Below are positions 17,034-26,169 of a stretch of 64,000 nt of DNA, one piece after another. This DNA is from Thermoproteota archaeon (lineage in GTDB: Archaea > Korarchaeota > JAOZGF01 > JAOZFZ01), in NCBI GenBank assembly GCA_027492035.1, contig JAOZFT010000004.1:124001-188000 (forward strand), written 5' to 3'. How positions within the stretch are numbered: the stretch's first letter is position 1; each line of letters starts with the position of its first letter. Below the pieces are notes generated by a model. The model had not been told where the DNA came from, did not search any database, and worked only from the letters and a program-made list of their open reading frames with translations. A program made the position numbers and the translations under genes.

Positions 17034-18062
17034 CTAAAACCATTTCTCTAAACCGGTAACTGCGAAGTACTTATTGTAAGATTCAACTAGCCTGTTTAAG
17101 GCTTTCTGGACACGTGAAAGTGAAAAGTCGTGTTTTCTACAGAGGAACTCAATTATTTCTTCAGTTTGAGGCTTCTCCCAACTTATTTTGTAGTTGTCTG
17201 TGACTAATGGTTTTTGGAAAACTTCCATTATTTCCTGTAAGTTCTCAGGAGGCTTCTCCCCCTTCTCCTCATAAATTTTGTTTAAGTCCCCACCGTATTT
17301 TTTAAGTAATTTAACTGCTGTCTTTGCACCACAACCTTTAAGCCCCTTATTAAAGTCTGTCCCGACCAATATCCCACATAGGATTAGTTCATTTAATGTT
17401 AAACTGTTTTTATCAATTAATTCATCTAGAAAAATTATTTCAGGCTGAATTTGAATATATTGTTTTTTCCCCGGCAGTTTACGTCTGCCACTTATCGTTA
17501 AATTTCTTACAAGTCGGGGTGCACCGAAGAGTAAGGCGTCATAATCCTGTGAAGCTACAGCCCAGCAATCGCCTTTCTTTGCCATGTATGCTGCTTGTGC
17601 TTCGCCTTCTTGTGGTGATTTTATATAAGGGATGCCCATGTACCCCAAAAGGGTACATGCACCTTCTACTAACTCGTCTGTGAGTCTTGATGATGCTTGA
17701 GCATATTTACGGGCCAGTTCTAGGTCGCCTATTTCTAACGCCCTTTTCCACAATGTTTCAGCTGATTCTCGACTTTCTTTCCTTCTTTCAAGCTCTTTCT
17801 TCTTAAGTTTAGGTGGAACGCCGTCGAAGACATAGATTGGTTTTATTCCGTTCTCATACAGGTTGATTGTCCTATAGAATAAACCAGAAAGGTGGCTAGT
17901 TACTTTTCCTGTGTGATCCTTTAAGGGGGTTCCGTCAGGTTGCCTTATAATGGCTAGAAATTGGTAAAGAGTATTTGCTGAATCTATACATATTTTTTTG
18001 CCGTTTAAATCCCCAAAAGATATAGGTTTAGGATGTGTTATTCCCCTTAATTTAACCCCCAT
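17034..18062 (-). CDS. fen: Flap endonuclease FEN-1
   Basis: Structure-specific 5' flap endonuclease for Okazaki-fragment maturation and repair. The N-terminal XPG domain (ICIDSANTLYQF, YVFDGVPP) and the internal XPG domain (PQEGEAQAAYMA, ASQDYDALLFG) carry the metal-binding acidic residues, followed by the H3TH region. The C-terminus ends TGLEKWF, a PCNA-interacting motif. The frame opens at GTG 18077, but family proteins begin MGV with Gly2 at the active site, so I take ATG 18062 (342 residues). The AGGAGG SD lies about 15 bases upstream of that ATG. No PCNA gene is in the window. Confidence 0.93.
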   Translation of the reverse strand: MGVKLRGITHPKPISFGDLNGKKICIDSANTLYQFLAIIRQPDGTPLKDHTGKVTSHLSGLFYRTINLYENGIKPIYVFDGVPPKLKKKELERRKESRESAETLWKRALEIGDLELARKYAQASSRLTDELVEGACTLLGYMGIPYIKSPQEGEAQAAYMAKKGDCWAVASQDYDALLFGAPRLVRNLTISGRRKLPGKKQYIQIQPEIIFLDELIDKNSLTLNELILCGILVGTDFNKGLKGCGAKTAVKLLKKYGGDLNKIYEEKGEKPPENLQEIMEVFQKPLVTDNYKISWEKPQTEEIIEFLCRKHDFSLSRVQKALNRLVESYNKYFAVTGLEKWF

Positions 18063-18099
18063 TTCTTTAGTTTTCACCCTCCTAATAAAAATAAGCTTA

Positions 18100-18321
18100 C
18101 TAAATCAGTTCAACTTTACGTTGTTTTTTATTTATCTGAACAAAAGTTATTTTTCGTTTCGTTTCTAGTTCTAAAAGAGTTTTTAAGACAGTGTGCTCCG
18201 AAACGTCAGGGTAATATTGCCTTACATAGTTTAGAAGTTTATCTAAAAGAACTACCCTGTTTTTTTCTAAAAACTCAAGTATAACATTTCTTAGAGGAAT
18301 CGGTCTCCAAATCATTTCCAA
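18100..18321 (-). CDS. Small winged-helix-like protein downstream of Cdc48
   Basis: About 71-73 residues, alpha-rich then two beta strands, with the order expected of a small winged helix (VSEHTVLKTLLELETKRKITF). Possible starts are TTG 18321 or ATG 18315, four to ten bases after the cdc48 stop, so translation is coupled. The start region repeats ATGATTTGG twice. I do not recognise a named family. Its conservation cannot be judged here, but operon position between cdc48 and fen suggests a cofactor or regulator. Confidence 0.55.
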   Translation of the reverse strand: MEMIWRPIPLRNVILEFLEKNRVVLLDKLLNYVRQYYPDVSEHTVLKTLLELETKRKITFVQINKKQRKVELI

Positions 18322-18325
18322 ATCA

Positions 18326-20500
18326 TCACATAGTCTCTAAGGAAAACTTTTTTAATGAAGGCTTCCTAAAGTTTTTTTCAAAACTTTTGTACCAACTCGT
18401 CAATTCAGGGGATATGGAAGGAGAAACAAGAAGTAGTGCCTCCTCAAAATCTTGCATCCTAACCTTTACAGGTTGCATTTTGTTTTTCCTTAAAGCTATA
18501 AAGCCTGCCTCACGGCAAATAGATTTTATATCGGCACCTGAGTAACCTTGTGTTTTTTCAGCAAGTTTTTCTAAGTCAACATCATTTTTAAGTTTCATCT
18601 TTCTAGTGTAAATTTTGAATATTTCCACTCTTGAGTAGAAGTCAGGCTCGCCTACATATATTAATTTCTCCAGTCTACCTGGCCTAAATAAAGCAGGATC
18701 CACTAAATCTGGCCTGTTAGTGGCTGCTATGACTGTTACGTTTTTTAGTTCCTTAACTCCATCTATCTCAGTTAAAAGTTGACTTACTGCTCTTTCCATA
18801 GCATTATTTAATGAACCACTTCTCTTAGGGGCTATAGCATCTACCTCATCGAAGAAAACAATTGAAGGGGCAGCTAACTTTGCTTTACGGAAAATTTCAC
18901 GTACTGCCCTTTCAGTTTCACCCATCCACATGCTTATTATTTCTGGGCCGTTTATAGCTATGAAATTTGCCTCTGTTTCATTAGCTACAGCCTTAGCAAG
19001 TAAAGTTTTACCGCAACCAGGAGGACCATAAAGTAAAACACCACTAGGAGGCTCAATACCCATTTCTTCAATGACTTCTCGGTGTTTTAATGGCCATTCT
19101 ACAGCTTCTCTTAAGCTTGACTTAGCTTCATGTAATCCGCCGATGTCGCCCCATTTCACATCCGCTTTTTCGAGGATTATTTCCCTTAATGCACTTGGTT
19201 GAACTCTTTTTAAAGCTTTTTGGAAGTCGCAAGCCTTTATTTTTATCTCATCAAAGATTTCAGGTGAGAATTTCCCTTTTTCCGAATCTATTGTTGGTAT
19301 ATATCGTCTTAAGGCTATTATCGCAGCTTCTTTCGCAAGAGCAGATAAGTCAGCCCCTACAAATCCATGGGTTACTTCAGCTATTTCTTCAAGGTTCACA
19401 TCTTCGGCTAAGGGCATGTTTCGAGTATGTATTTTCAATATTTCCAGTCTTTCCTTTTTATCGGGAACTTTTATCTCTATTTCCCTATCTAATCTCCCAG
19501 GTCTTCTTAAGGCAGGTTCCAGTGCATTGGGTCGGTTAGTAGCTGCTATAACTATTACCTTCCCTCTTGTTGAAAGCCCGTCCATTAACGCTAAAAGTTG
19601 GGCCACTACCCTTCTCTCAACTTCACCTGTAACCTCTTCCCTTTTAGGGGCTATAGCATCTATTTCATCAATGAAAATGATTGAAGGAGACTTATTTTTT
19701 GCTTCATTAAATATTTTTCTAAGCCTGCGTTCTGATTCACCATAGAATTTGTTCATTATTTCTGGGCCGTTTATAGCTATGAAATTTGCCTCTGTTTCAT
19801 TAGCTACAGCCTTAGCAAGTAAAGTTTTACCGCAACCAGGAGGACCATAAAGTAAAACACCACTAGGAGGCTCAATACCAAGTTTTTGGAAAAGCTCCGG
19901 GTATTTTAAGGGAAGTTCAACCATTTCCCGGATTCTTTGGATTTCTTCTTTTAAACCACCAATGTCTTCGTAGGTCACATAGGGAATATTGCCGGTGGTT
20001 GAAACTGATTTTTCCCGAAGCACGATTGCAGTATTTGCTTCAACTACTACAATGCCTTTCGGCTTAGTATTTACTACCTTTAGGTTTAGGCTGTGATGAT
20101 AAAAGTTTACAGGTTTTAGGTCTCCTACAACTAAGGGAACTCCTATTAACTTCTTTTTAATATATTTAGTTATGTTTCCTGGTAATTTAGATTGGACAGG
20201 TGCTAAAATTATTTTTTCAGCTTTGCCAGGGTAAGCTTTCTCGACATATACCCTCTCTCCCAAACTGACATCTGCATTCCTCCTTGTTATGCCATCCATT
20301 CTAATTAAGCCTAGGTTTTCATCCTCCGGGTAGGCTCTCCAAACAATTGCTGCAGTGGTTTTTTTGCCTGTAATTTTCACTATGTCTCCAATGTTTAGGT
20401 TAAGTAAACGTCTGGTTGCAGAGTCTAACCTAACAGCTTCCTTACCTACGTCTTCTATCTTGGCATTAGCTACTTTCACAACAACTTTCACTGTTTTCAA
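18326..20500 (-). CDS. Cdc48/VCP-like AAA+ ATPase (VAT)
   Basis: Archaeal Cdc48 (VAT), the hexameric unfoldase that feeds the proteasome. N-domain double-psi barrel about 1-180 ([11 protein letters not shown], then VWRAYPEDE), then two AAA modules, each with Walker [11 protein letters not shown] and second-region [10 protein letters not shown] or [10 protein letters not shown]. Both P-loops have Cys where most homologs have Thr. I place the start at TTG 20500 because AAAGGGA lies five bases upstream and homologs begin near [10 protein letters not shown]; the frame is open to 20527. The two ATPase modules share 125 bp of identical DNA. It is followed by a coupled small ORF. Confidence 0.95.
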   Translation of the reverse strand: MKTVKVVVKVANAKIEDVGKEAVRLDSATRRLLNLNIGDIVKITGKKTTAAIVWRAYPEDENLGLIRMDGITRRNADVSLGERVYVEKAYPGKAEKIILAPVQSKLPGNITKYIKKKLIGVPLVVGDLKPVNFYHHSLNLKVVNTKPKGIVVVEANTAIVLREKSVSTTGNIPYVTYEDIGGLKEEIQRIREMVELPLKYPELFQKLGIEPPSGVLLYGPPGCGKTLLAKAVANETEANFIAINGPEIMNKFYGESERRLRKIFNEAKNKSPSIIFIDEIDAIAPKREEVTGEVERRVVAQLLALMDGLSTRGKVIVIAATNRPNALEPALRRPGRLDREIEIKVPDKKERLEILKIHTRNMPLAEDVNLEEIAEVTHGFVGADLSALAKEAAIIALRRYIPTIDSEKGKFSPEIFDEIKIKACDFQKALKRVQPSALREIILEKADVKWGDIGGLHEAKSSLREAVEWPLKHREVIEEMGIEPPSGVLLYGPPGCGKTLLAKAVANETEANFIAINGPEIISMWMGETERAVREIFRKAKLAAPSIVFFDEVDAIAPKRSGSLNNAMERAVSQLLTEIDGVKELKNVTVIAATNRPDLVDPALFRPGRLEKLIYVGEPDFYSRVEIFKIYTRKMKLKNDVDLEKLAEKTQGYSGADIKSICREAGFIALRKNKMQPVKVRMQDFEEALLLVSPSISPELTSWYKSFEKNFRKPSLKKFSLETM
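18936..19060 (-). repeat. 125-bp direct repeat, copy in Cdc48 D2
   Basis: Identical base for base to 19755-19879 (offset 819). It encodes the D2 stretch from GIEPPSGV through the Walker A motif to GPEI. Identity ends sharply at both sides, as after gene conversion between the two modules. Confidence 0.95.
19755..19879 (-). repeat. 125-bp direct repeat, copy in Cdc48 D1
   Basis: Partner of 18936-19060; encodes the matching D1 stretch. Synonymous positions are also identical, which selection on protein sequence alone would not give. Confidence 0.95.
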
Positions 20501-20692
20501 AGGAATCCCTTTCAAAAAAATTAACAAGTTTGGGCAATATTTTCTTTAACTTTAAAATGAACAAGTCTTTTAAATGTTTTTCTGAAAAGGAGATATGAAA
20601 AGAAAGGAATTTTTACCTAGAATGAACTTTAAAGAGGTGAATAAACTGGGTTATTATTTAATCTTTCCACTTTTTTAAGGTGTTTGTTCAAT

Positions 20693-20959
20693 TTAAAGGG
20701 CTCTTGATACATTCTCTATATAAACTGAACTCACGTGGTCTATGGCAACAAGCCTTTCTTCGATTTTGTTCATTAGTTCATGTTTTTCTTCAACCAAAAG
20801 AATTAATTCAATTGTGTTGAGGCCAAAAGCTAATGGTTTAAACTGGATCTTGTTTATTACTCCTAGTTTAGAGGCCACTCCTTTAACTTCCTCCTTTAAT
20901 TTACCCATGTCAACTTCTGCAGAATCTGGTGTAACCCTTACTTTCACCAAAACAGACAT
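20693..20959 (-). CDS. Translation elongation factor aEF-1 beta
   Basis: An 88-residue guanine-nucleotide exchange factor for aEF-1A. The sequence matches the compact archaeal form: VKVRVTPDSAEVDM at the start, then IKFKPLAFGL-like IQFKPLAFGLNTIE near 38-51, and a VSSVYIENVSR end. It follows a small zinc-finger gene by nine bases, an arrangement common in archaea. The ATG is preceded by GAGGTGAAAAA. Confidence 0.93.
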   Translation of the reverse strand: MSVLVKVRVTPDSAEVDMGKLKEEVKGVASKLGVINKIQFKPLAFGLNTIELILLVEEKHELMNKIEERLVAIDHVSSVYIENVSRAL

Positions 20960-20968
20960 TTTTTCACC

Positions 20969-21145
20969 TCAAGGACCTTCAAATCCACAGTTCGGACATT
21001 TATATTCATTGCCAAATTTTCTGCATACCTCACAACGGAAAATTTCAACTTTTTCACAATTGGGACATTTAAAGGAAACAGCACCTGTCCCTGCCACAAT
21101 TTTTTTCCCGCAACTGGTGCATACATGGAATAATTTGCTTTCCAT
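20969..21145 (-). CDS. 58-residue zinc-finger protein (HVO_2753-like)
   Basis: A compact archaeal zinc-finger protein with four CxxC knuckles: CTSC (9-12), CPNC (27-30), CEVC (36-39) and CPNC (47-50), enough for two zinc ions. It ends GFEGP, the usual tail of this family. The start is ATG 21145. It sits nine bases upstream of aEF-1beta in the same operon. Homologs in halophiles affect biofilm and motility, but a link to translation is suggested by the neighbour; the role is not established. Confidence 0.85.
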   Translation of the reverse strand: MESKLFHVCTSCGKKIVAGTGAVSFKCPNCEKVEIFRCEVCRKFGNEYKCPNCGFEGP

Positions 21146-21150
21146 TTTTT

Positions 21151-22278
21151 TTAACCCCTGAGCAGTTTCCTCACTTCCTCTGAGACAGTAATTAGGTAAG
21201 TTTTACCAAGTCTCTCCTTCTTTAAAATGTTTCTCATAACAAGTTCAGAAATTACCCTACTTGTTGTGGGCTTTGTTAACCCTACAATTGAGGCCAGGTC
21301 ATCCTGCGTTATTTTTCCCTTTCTCATAACTGCTTTAAAAATTTCTCTTTCATCGTATGTTAAAAATGTATTTAAAAAGTTTTTGATCGGCTGAATTTTC
21401 TTTTGTTTCAGAAAGGAAGTAAGAAATACAAAGGCTATAAGTGCACCTATGGAAAGGCCTAAAAACAGTCTGTAATCTATAAATTCAGAAATTACTGTTA
21501 ATAAAGGTTCGAAGTTGGTTTTGTTTTCCGGAGAGACATAGGAACTGTTCATTGAAACAAGATACGTTTTTTTACCCAATTCTTCAACTTCCTTAAGTAC
21601 TTTATTGGATAAGTTTGTGTCAAGAATGTATATTTCCTTTACTTCAGTGAGATAGTTAAGAATTACTCTTACAGTGCTCTCAGGTAGTTCATCTTTTTTT
21701 ATGTAAAGGACAGGAGTCCCTTTCTCCATTGAAATAGATAATGCAGCAAAAGCAGCAGTTGGGTTATAACCATCAACCAAAACTACAGCTTTGGTTTTTT
21801 CTTTACTCCACAGCCTAGCTGCAACTTCAGCTGAAGTTTCAATCCTTGTTGTGCCCCAAATTCTTTCCACAGAAAACCCCATCTTTTTTAGCTCTAACTC
21901 GGTAGATTTAGGTATAGCTAACTCCTCTCCAAGAATTAAAATGTTCTTTCTTCCTATTAAACATAAACCTGAAAGTAAAGCTTTAGTTATTTCATCTATC
22001 CCCCCTTTTTTAGCCACCATCAAAACAGGAATATTTACTTCATTAGCATAAGATTCTGCAATAACCCAGTCAGCAGGAATGTCACCCCTGACAAGGATTG
22101 CTGAGTAACTACTTTCTTGGGCAAACATATTTAGGGTTGAAAAAAGGATAGGAATAAGAAGTAATGTAAGAAGGAAAGTTGTTTTTGGTATTTCCTTTTG
22201 GAACTTGTTAAGCACCCTAAGAACCTCCTCTCTTCTTAAAACTTTTTGGAAGACATAGGTGAAAAGGGAGAAATACAT
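21151..22278 (-). CDS. Putative transmembrane regulator: CWB2-like ectodomain and cytosolic winged helix
   Basis: A 375-residue protein with two membrane segments (about 34-50 and 271-290). The 220-residue loop between them contains RIWGTTRIETSAEVA (about 139-153), the hallmark of cell-wall-binding repeat 2, and repeated GlyLeuValLeu-type beta-alpha units. Residues about 308-372 form a winged helix (DEREIFKAVMRKGKITQDDLA, then a TKPTTSRVISELV recognition helix). The order suggests an outside sensor and inside DNA-binding domain in one chain. Each part is recognisable; the sensory function is inference. It may precede the zinc-finger/aEF-1beta genes in one transcript (five-base gap). Confidence 0.7.
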   Translation of the reverse strand: MYFSLFTYVFQKVLRREEVLRVLNKFQKEIPKTTFLLTLLLIPILFSTLNMFAQESSYSAILVRGDIPADWVIAESYANEVNIPVLMVAKKGGIDEITKALLSGLCLIGRKNILILGEELAIPKSTELELKKMGFSVERIWGTTRIETSAEVAARLWSKEKTKAVVLVDGYNPTAAFAALSISMEKGTPVLYIKKDELPESTVRVILNYLTEVKEIYILDTNLSNKVLKEVEELGKKTYLVSMNSSYVSPENKTNFEPLLTVISEFIDYRLFLGLSIGALIAFVFLTSFLKQKKIQPIKNFLNTFLTYDEREIFKAVMRKGKITQDDLASIVGLTKPTTSRVISELVMRNILKKERLGKTYLITVSEEVRKLLRG

Positions 22279-22367
22279 AGAATAAAAGATTTTAAAAAGA
22301 CAGTTTTAAAAGTATACCTTTTAAAGCCTTTCTTTTTCGTTTCAGAAATTTCTGGTTAGAAAATAAT

Positions 22368-22454
22368 GGGCCCGTGGCCTAACATGGATAAGGCGTCGGC
22401 CTGCGGTTTTTAGAAGAAAGCCGGAGGATGCGGGTTCAAATCCCGCCGGGCCCG
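22368..22454 (+). tRNA. tRNA-Arg(GCG) with a 12-nt intron, followed by a T tract
   Basis: Acceptor GGGCCCG/CGGGCCC and T arm GCGGG-TTCAAAT-CCCGC are perfect; D stem GCCT/AGGC. Anticodon GCG is at 22403-22405. A 12-nt insert (22407-22418) follows position 37 and is close to the smallest archaeal introns. Removing it restores the TCGGC/GCCGG stem. A run of six T residues (22455-22460) follows at once and probably terminates transcription. CCA is not encoded. Confidence 0.93.
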
Positions 22455-22670
22455 TTTTTTACATACCTTGAACTAAGTTAAAGATGGATCTTGAAAAGTA
22501 AAGCGTGAAAAAAGGGAAAAATGAACCTTGCAAGTTACAGCTTTTAAAAAGATGAAAGTGCCAATTCTTTGAGGAGAATATTTCTAGAATTTTATTTTTA
22601 ATAACCTTTTAGAGCCTAAAATAGAAGAGAAATATGCGGTATTCGTAAAAAAGATGGTTGGTGATTTAGT

Positions 22671-23780
22671 CTGAAAGTACTTTTTCTAGGTAGTTATTTC
22701 CCTAAACCAGCAGGTGCAGAGGTTTACTGCTTTGAGTTAAATAGGGAATTTTTAAGCATGGGAATCAAAACAGAAGTAATAACTTACAGCTACGCTAAAG
22801 GTGTGTATGGCGAGAAAGTAACTAGGTTGAAAACTTTAAATTACCCTTTCCTGCGCGGTTTCTCATTTATCATGTCCAGTTTTTCACATTTATTAAGAAG
22901 AAAAGATTTAGAGGTGAGAGATGCCGTTGTTAATGCACATTTTGCTCTTACATCTGGTTTTTCAGCATCCCTAGCTAGGTTTTTTAGGGATTTCCCTCTA
23001 TTGACAACATGTCACGGCTCTGATATTTATTTAGCGAGGAACGACATTAAATACCGGCGAGTTATGTCATTAGCTTTTCAGAGAACGGATAAAGTGATTA
23101 CAGTAAGTAATTTCTTGAGGAAAGAAATAACAAAAATGAAATTAACTAAGAAGAAACCTTTAGTGATCCATGGAGGGGTTAATAGGGAAAGGTTCAATGA
23201 AAAGATTTCTAGGAAGGAATCTAAACATAGACTTAAGCTTAATTTAAATAGGGAATACTTGCTTTTTATAGGAGGCTCGAGAGAAATAAAGGGGCTGAAG
23301 TTTTTGTTAGAAGCCTTTAACAGAATTATTTACAAGTATCCGAAAATTGATCTTTTAATAGTGGGGAGGATAAGGAAAGACAAATTAGTAAAGAGTCACA
23401 AAGAGAGAATTAAGGTTTTAGGAGTGCAACCCTATGAAAACATGCCCTATGTTTTTCGAAGTTCAAAAGCATATATCTCTGCTTCTTTATTTGAAGGTTT
23501 CGGGTTATCTGTGTTAGAGGCTTTAGCTTCTGGAGTACCTGTAGTTTCAACAAAGGTTGGAGGAGTTATGGAAGTTACTGGAAGCAAAACTGCTCTACTT
23601 ATTCCCCCCAGAGATTCTGCGGCGATATACGACGCCTGTGACGAAATAATTTCAAATAAAGATTTAAGAAAAGAATTAATTGAGAAGGGTGTGGAGAGAT
23701 CTAAACAGTTCCCTTGGAGCAAAACAGCAAACGAAACTTTGAAGACAATGGAGGAAATATTGAGGGATGGAAGAAGTTAA
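22671..23780 (+). CDS. GT4-family glycosyltransferase with apparent CTG start
   Basis: A GT-B fold glycosyltransferase of about 369 residues. The N-terminal KVLFLGSYFPKPAGAEVY is the classic donor-loop opening; TCHGSDIYLAR, the FIGGSREIKG hinge and EGFGLSVLEALASGVPVV (E-x7-E) follow. The first ATG (22758) would remove the first beta strand and the PAGAE loop. Upstream, the frame reaches only CTG 22671 before a TGA; GGTGAT lies five bases before that CTG. The start is therefore CTG, or a frameshift exists. It overlaps pth2 by 14 bases. Sugar and acceptor unknown. Confidence 0.85.
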   Translation: MKVLFLGSYFPKPAGAEVYCFELNREFLSMGIKTEVITYSYAKGVYGEKVTRLKTLNYPFLRGFSFIMSSFSHLLRRKDLEVRDAVVNAHFALTSGFSASLARFFRDFPLLTTCHGSDIYLARNDIKYRRVMSLAFQRTDKVITVSNFLRKEITKMKLTKKKPLVIHGGVNRERFNEKISRKESKHRLKLNLNREYLLFIGGSREIKGLKFLLEAFNRIIYKYPKIDLLIVGRIRKDKLVKSHKERIKVLGVQPYENMPYVFRSSKAYISASLFEGFGLSVLEALASGVPVVSTKVGGVMEVTGSKTALLIPPRDSAAIYDACDEIISNKDLRKELIEKGVERSKQFPWSKTANETLKTMEEILRDGRS

Positions 23781-24138
23781 ACAGGTAATAGTGTTAAGAA
23801 CAGACTTAGAAATTAGTGCCGGAAAATTAATTGTCCAAGCTTGCCATGCTTCATGCTCTTCTTTACTAAAAGCCGAAAAAACTGAGATAATTGACAAATG
23901 GGTAAGGGAAGGAAGTAAAAAAGTTATTTTGCAGGTGAAAAGCGAAGAAGAACTTAAAAAACTTTACTTTAAAGCCTTAAGATTAGGCTTACCATGTTAT
24001 TTAGTACAAGATGCAGGACTAACTGAGTTGAAGCCTGGAACCATCACGGCTCTTGGAATAGGTCCAGAGTCTTCATCATTGATAGATAAGGTTACTGGCT
24101 CCATTCCCTTGCTTAAGGGGGAAATAGCCTTTGTTTAA
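23767..24138 (+). CDS. pth2: Peptidyl-tRNA hydrolase, Pth2 type
   Basis: A 123-residue Pth2 that frees tRNA from drop-off peptidyl-tRNA. The sequence shows KQVIVLRTDLEISAGKLIVQ (about 5-24), ACHAS with the conserved His, LPCYLVQDAGLTEL (about 76-89) and TITALGIGP (about 93-101). It overlaps the glycosyltransferase end and the truD start, so the three are translationally linked. Length and motifs are canonical. Confidence 0.95.
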   Translation: MEEVKQVIVLRTDLEISAGKLIVQACHASCSSLLKAEKTEIIDKWVREGSKKVILQVKSEEELKKLYFKALRLGLPCYLVQDAGLTELKPGTITALGIGPESSSLIDKVTGSIPLLKGEIAFV

Positions 24139-25336
24139 CGAATTACTAGGAAAGATAGGTATAAGATTTCGTAATTTTAGTATGAGTAAATTTAACGGTT
24201 CAATAAGGACATTGCCTGAAGACTTTGTTGTAGTAGAGGTAATGGAGAACATTGATTCATTAAGTAATACCAGCAAGTTTTTCTTACACTGCCTGCTCAA
24301 GAAAGAGGGAATTGATACATTTTCAGCCTTCCAAGCAATGTCGAGAAGGTTAAGAGTGAGAATTAGTGAGGTGGGGTTCTCTGGAACAAAGGACAAGAAA
24401 GCAATTACTTTTCAGAGAGTAAGTTTACCCAGCAGAGTCAACATCACCGCCTCTTTAACCTTATTACAAGGAAAAATCAAACTGTATCCCCTAGGTTTTT
24501 ATAAAATTAGGCTTTACCTAGGGATGCATAAGGGAAATTACTTTAAAATAAGAATCAGAGGTTTATCTGGCGTTTCTTACTGGGAAAAAACATTAAAAGA
24601 AATTGAGGGTAAGGGTGATGAGATCTACTTCCCAAATTTTTTCGGTAGCCAAAGATTTGGAGAAAGAGCACCTTTTAACCACGAGATAGGGAGATTAATT
24701 GTTAAAAAGAAATTCAAGGAAGCTGCCTTGCTTATAGCATCAAAATCACCATTTAAGGAACACTCTAATAATTTTGAAGCTACATATGAAGAGAAAGTGA
24801 AAAAGTATTTAGAAAACAACCCCACTAATTACTTGAATGCCTTAAAAAGGGTTCCTTTGTTCATATTAAAATTTTTTGTGGCTGCTTACCAATCATATCT
24901 CTTTAATTTGCTTCTTTCAAAGAGAATTGAAATGAGCTACCCCTACAACAGGCCATTAATAGGCGACTTGGTTTTCTCGAAAAAAAAGAACTCATTTCTT
25001 TTTTATTCACCCGCTCAAACAGTAAATGAAACTGAAAAAGGTAATTATGACGTTTATTTGCCTTTACCTGGTTATATGTTGAAATTTCGCAGCGGGAAAA
25101 GTTGGAAACTATTAAAAGAAATTTTTCAAGAAGAGGAAATTTCCCCAGAAGATTTCTTTGTAAAACAGATCCCTCAAATCAGTGCAGCAGGAGGATTTAG
25201 GCCATCAAGTTCTGGTGCAAAAAATTTCCATTACAAGCTAGACAAAGAGCAGAGAAGGGTCATTTTGAATTTTTTCTTACCTAAAGGGAGTTACGCAACA
25301 GTGTTTCTTAAATTCTTCATGACAGGCAATTTTTAG
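24131..25336 (+). CDS. truD: tRNA pseudouridine(13) synthase TruD
   Basis: A 401-residue TruD-family pseudouridine synthase for tRNA U13. IRTLPEDFVVVEV (about 26-38) and the catalytic-Asp motif GFSGTKDKKAITFQ (about 81-94) are clear, with the TRUD insert in the middle (FFGSQRFGERAPFNHEIG). The frame opens at TTG 24131, overlapping the pth2 stop; an internal ATG at 24182 is the other candidate start and would still keep the catalytic core. The last region (GGFRPSS) is typical. Confidence 0.92.
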   Translation: MFNELLGKIGIRFRNFSMSKFNGSIRTLPEDFVVVEVMENIDSLSNTSKFFLHCLLKKEGIDTFSAFQAMSRRLRVRISEVGFSGTKDKKAITFQRVSLPSRVNITASLTLLQGKIKLYPLGFYKIRLYLGMHKGNYFKIRIRGLSGVSYWEKTLKEIEGKGDEIYFPNFFGSQRFGERAPFNHEIGRLIVKKKFKEAALLIASKSPFKEHSNNFEATYEEKVKKYLENNPTNYLNALKRVPLFILKFFVAAYQSYLFNLLLSKRIEMSYPYNRPLIGDLVFSKKKNSFLFYSPAQTVNETEKGNYDVYLPLPGYMLKFRSGKSWKLLKEIFQEEEISPEDFFVKQIPQISAAGGFRPSSSGAKNFHYKLDKEQRRVILNFFLPKGSYATVFLKFFMTGNF

Positions 25337-25349
25337 CTGTTAACAGGGG

Positions 25350-25865
25350 TCAGGGGGATAATTCAACATAGCTTACTCCAGTAATTTCTTTTATTAAGTC
25401 TTCATAAACTTCTTTCTCTTTTTTTATTTTGTTAAAATCTCTTTTGTCAATCTTAATTGTTAGAACTACAAAGTCGCCCGGGTAATATACGGTGTTAAAG
25501 TTTATGATGGGTATGGGTAAAAGTTCCCTAATCATTTCATTTTCATCTTTCGAGTACTCTAAAACTCTTATTTTGCGATTCAATGTTTTTTCCAGTTTCT
25601 TAATAAGTTTAAAACCCCCATGTGAGAAGAAATCCCCCAAGCTTCCCTTACCAAAAATTAAAACAAGTAAACCGTTTTTTTCAATCGATTTTTCGAAAGA
25701 AAGGTTATTGATCCCTGTTTCTTTCCCAAAAAAGTTTAAGATTTCTTTGCAGACTATTAAATCTGTGGTGGAGTATTTACCGCTTTCTATTTTCTGTTCA
25801 CAGACACCGCAAAGCACGCCTGTTTTTATACATGTCTTGCAAAAGGGAAGCTTAATTTGTTTCAA
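25350..25865 (-). CDS. Zinc-finger and KH-domain protein (archaeal NusA-like)
   Basis: A protein of about 171 residues with N-terminal CKTC and CGVC pairs, then two KH-like parts. It belongs to the archaeal zinc/KH family predicted to bind RNA and sometimes called NusA-like. The KH loop, normally IGKGG, reads SHGG here, so RNA binding may be weak or lost in the first KH. The ORF opens at GTG 25898 but a perfect AAGGAGGT lies seven bases before TTG 25865; the upstream gene also ends at 25879. I therefore choose 25865. Confidence 0.65.
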   Translation of the reverse strand: MKQIKLPFCKTCIKTGVLCGVCEQKIESGKYSTTDLIVCKEILNFFGKETGINNLSFEKSIEKNGLLVLIFGKGSLGDFFSHGGFKLIKKLEKTLNRKIRVLEYSKDENEMIRELLPIPIINFNTVYYPGDFVVLTIKIDKRDFNKIKKEKEVYEDLIKEITGVSYVELSP

Positions 25866-25878
25866 AACAGGAACCTCC

Positions 25879-26169
25879 TTAACCCTCCTTCTTTCCACCA
25901 GCCCTTTTTCTTTTCCTTCCTTTATTTTTTACCTGTACTTCTTCATTACCTTCTTTATTTCCCAAACCTTCTTTTGTTAGAAGGCTGAAAAATCTGTAGC
26001 CCCCATGCATTGTTTCTTTTACTACTTCCTTCTCTTTAAGAGCTTCTAAGGCTTTAATTATCTGCTCAGGTTCTCCCGGCACTCTTTGAATTATTTTTCT
26101 TAAATGAATAACCTTCTTTTTCTTAATTAAGGAAACAAGTATTTGCTCAAGATCCTCTTGATTAGACAT
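25879..26169 (-). CDS. Small winged-helix protein with basic tail
   Basis: A 96-residue protein. Residues 1-65 form a predicted winged helix (a helix run DLEQILVSLIKKKKVIHLRK, then a wing near GGYRFFSLLT). The last 25 residues are Lys/Glu/Gly-rich and basic (KNKGRKRKRAGGKK), like nucleic-acid-contacting tails. Its stop lies 14 bases ahead of the KH gene start, and the KH SD overlaps its end, so the two are coupled. Possibly a transcription-associated factor; not identified further. Confidence 0.55.
   Translation of the reverse strand: MSNQEDLEQILVSLIKKKKVIHLRKIIQRVPGEPEQIIKALEALKEKEVVKETMHGGYRFFSLLTKEGLGNKEGNEEVQVKNKGRKRKRAGGKKEG

Noticed and set aside
20944-21126. 60-residue ORF MYAPVAGKK... 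on the minus strand
   Set aside because: Out of frame with the real 58-residue zinc-finger gene (20969-21145), which has four CxxC pairs.
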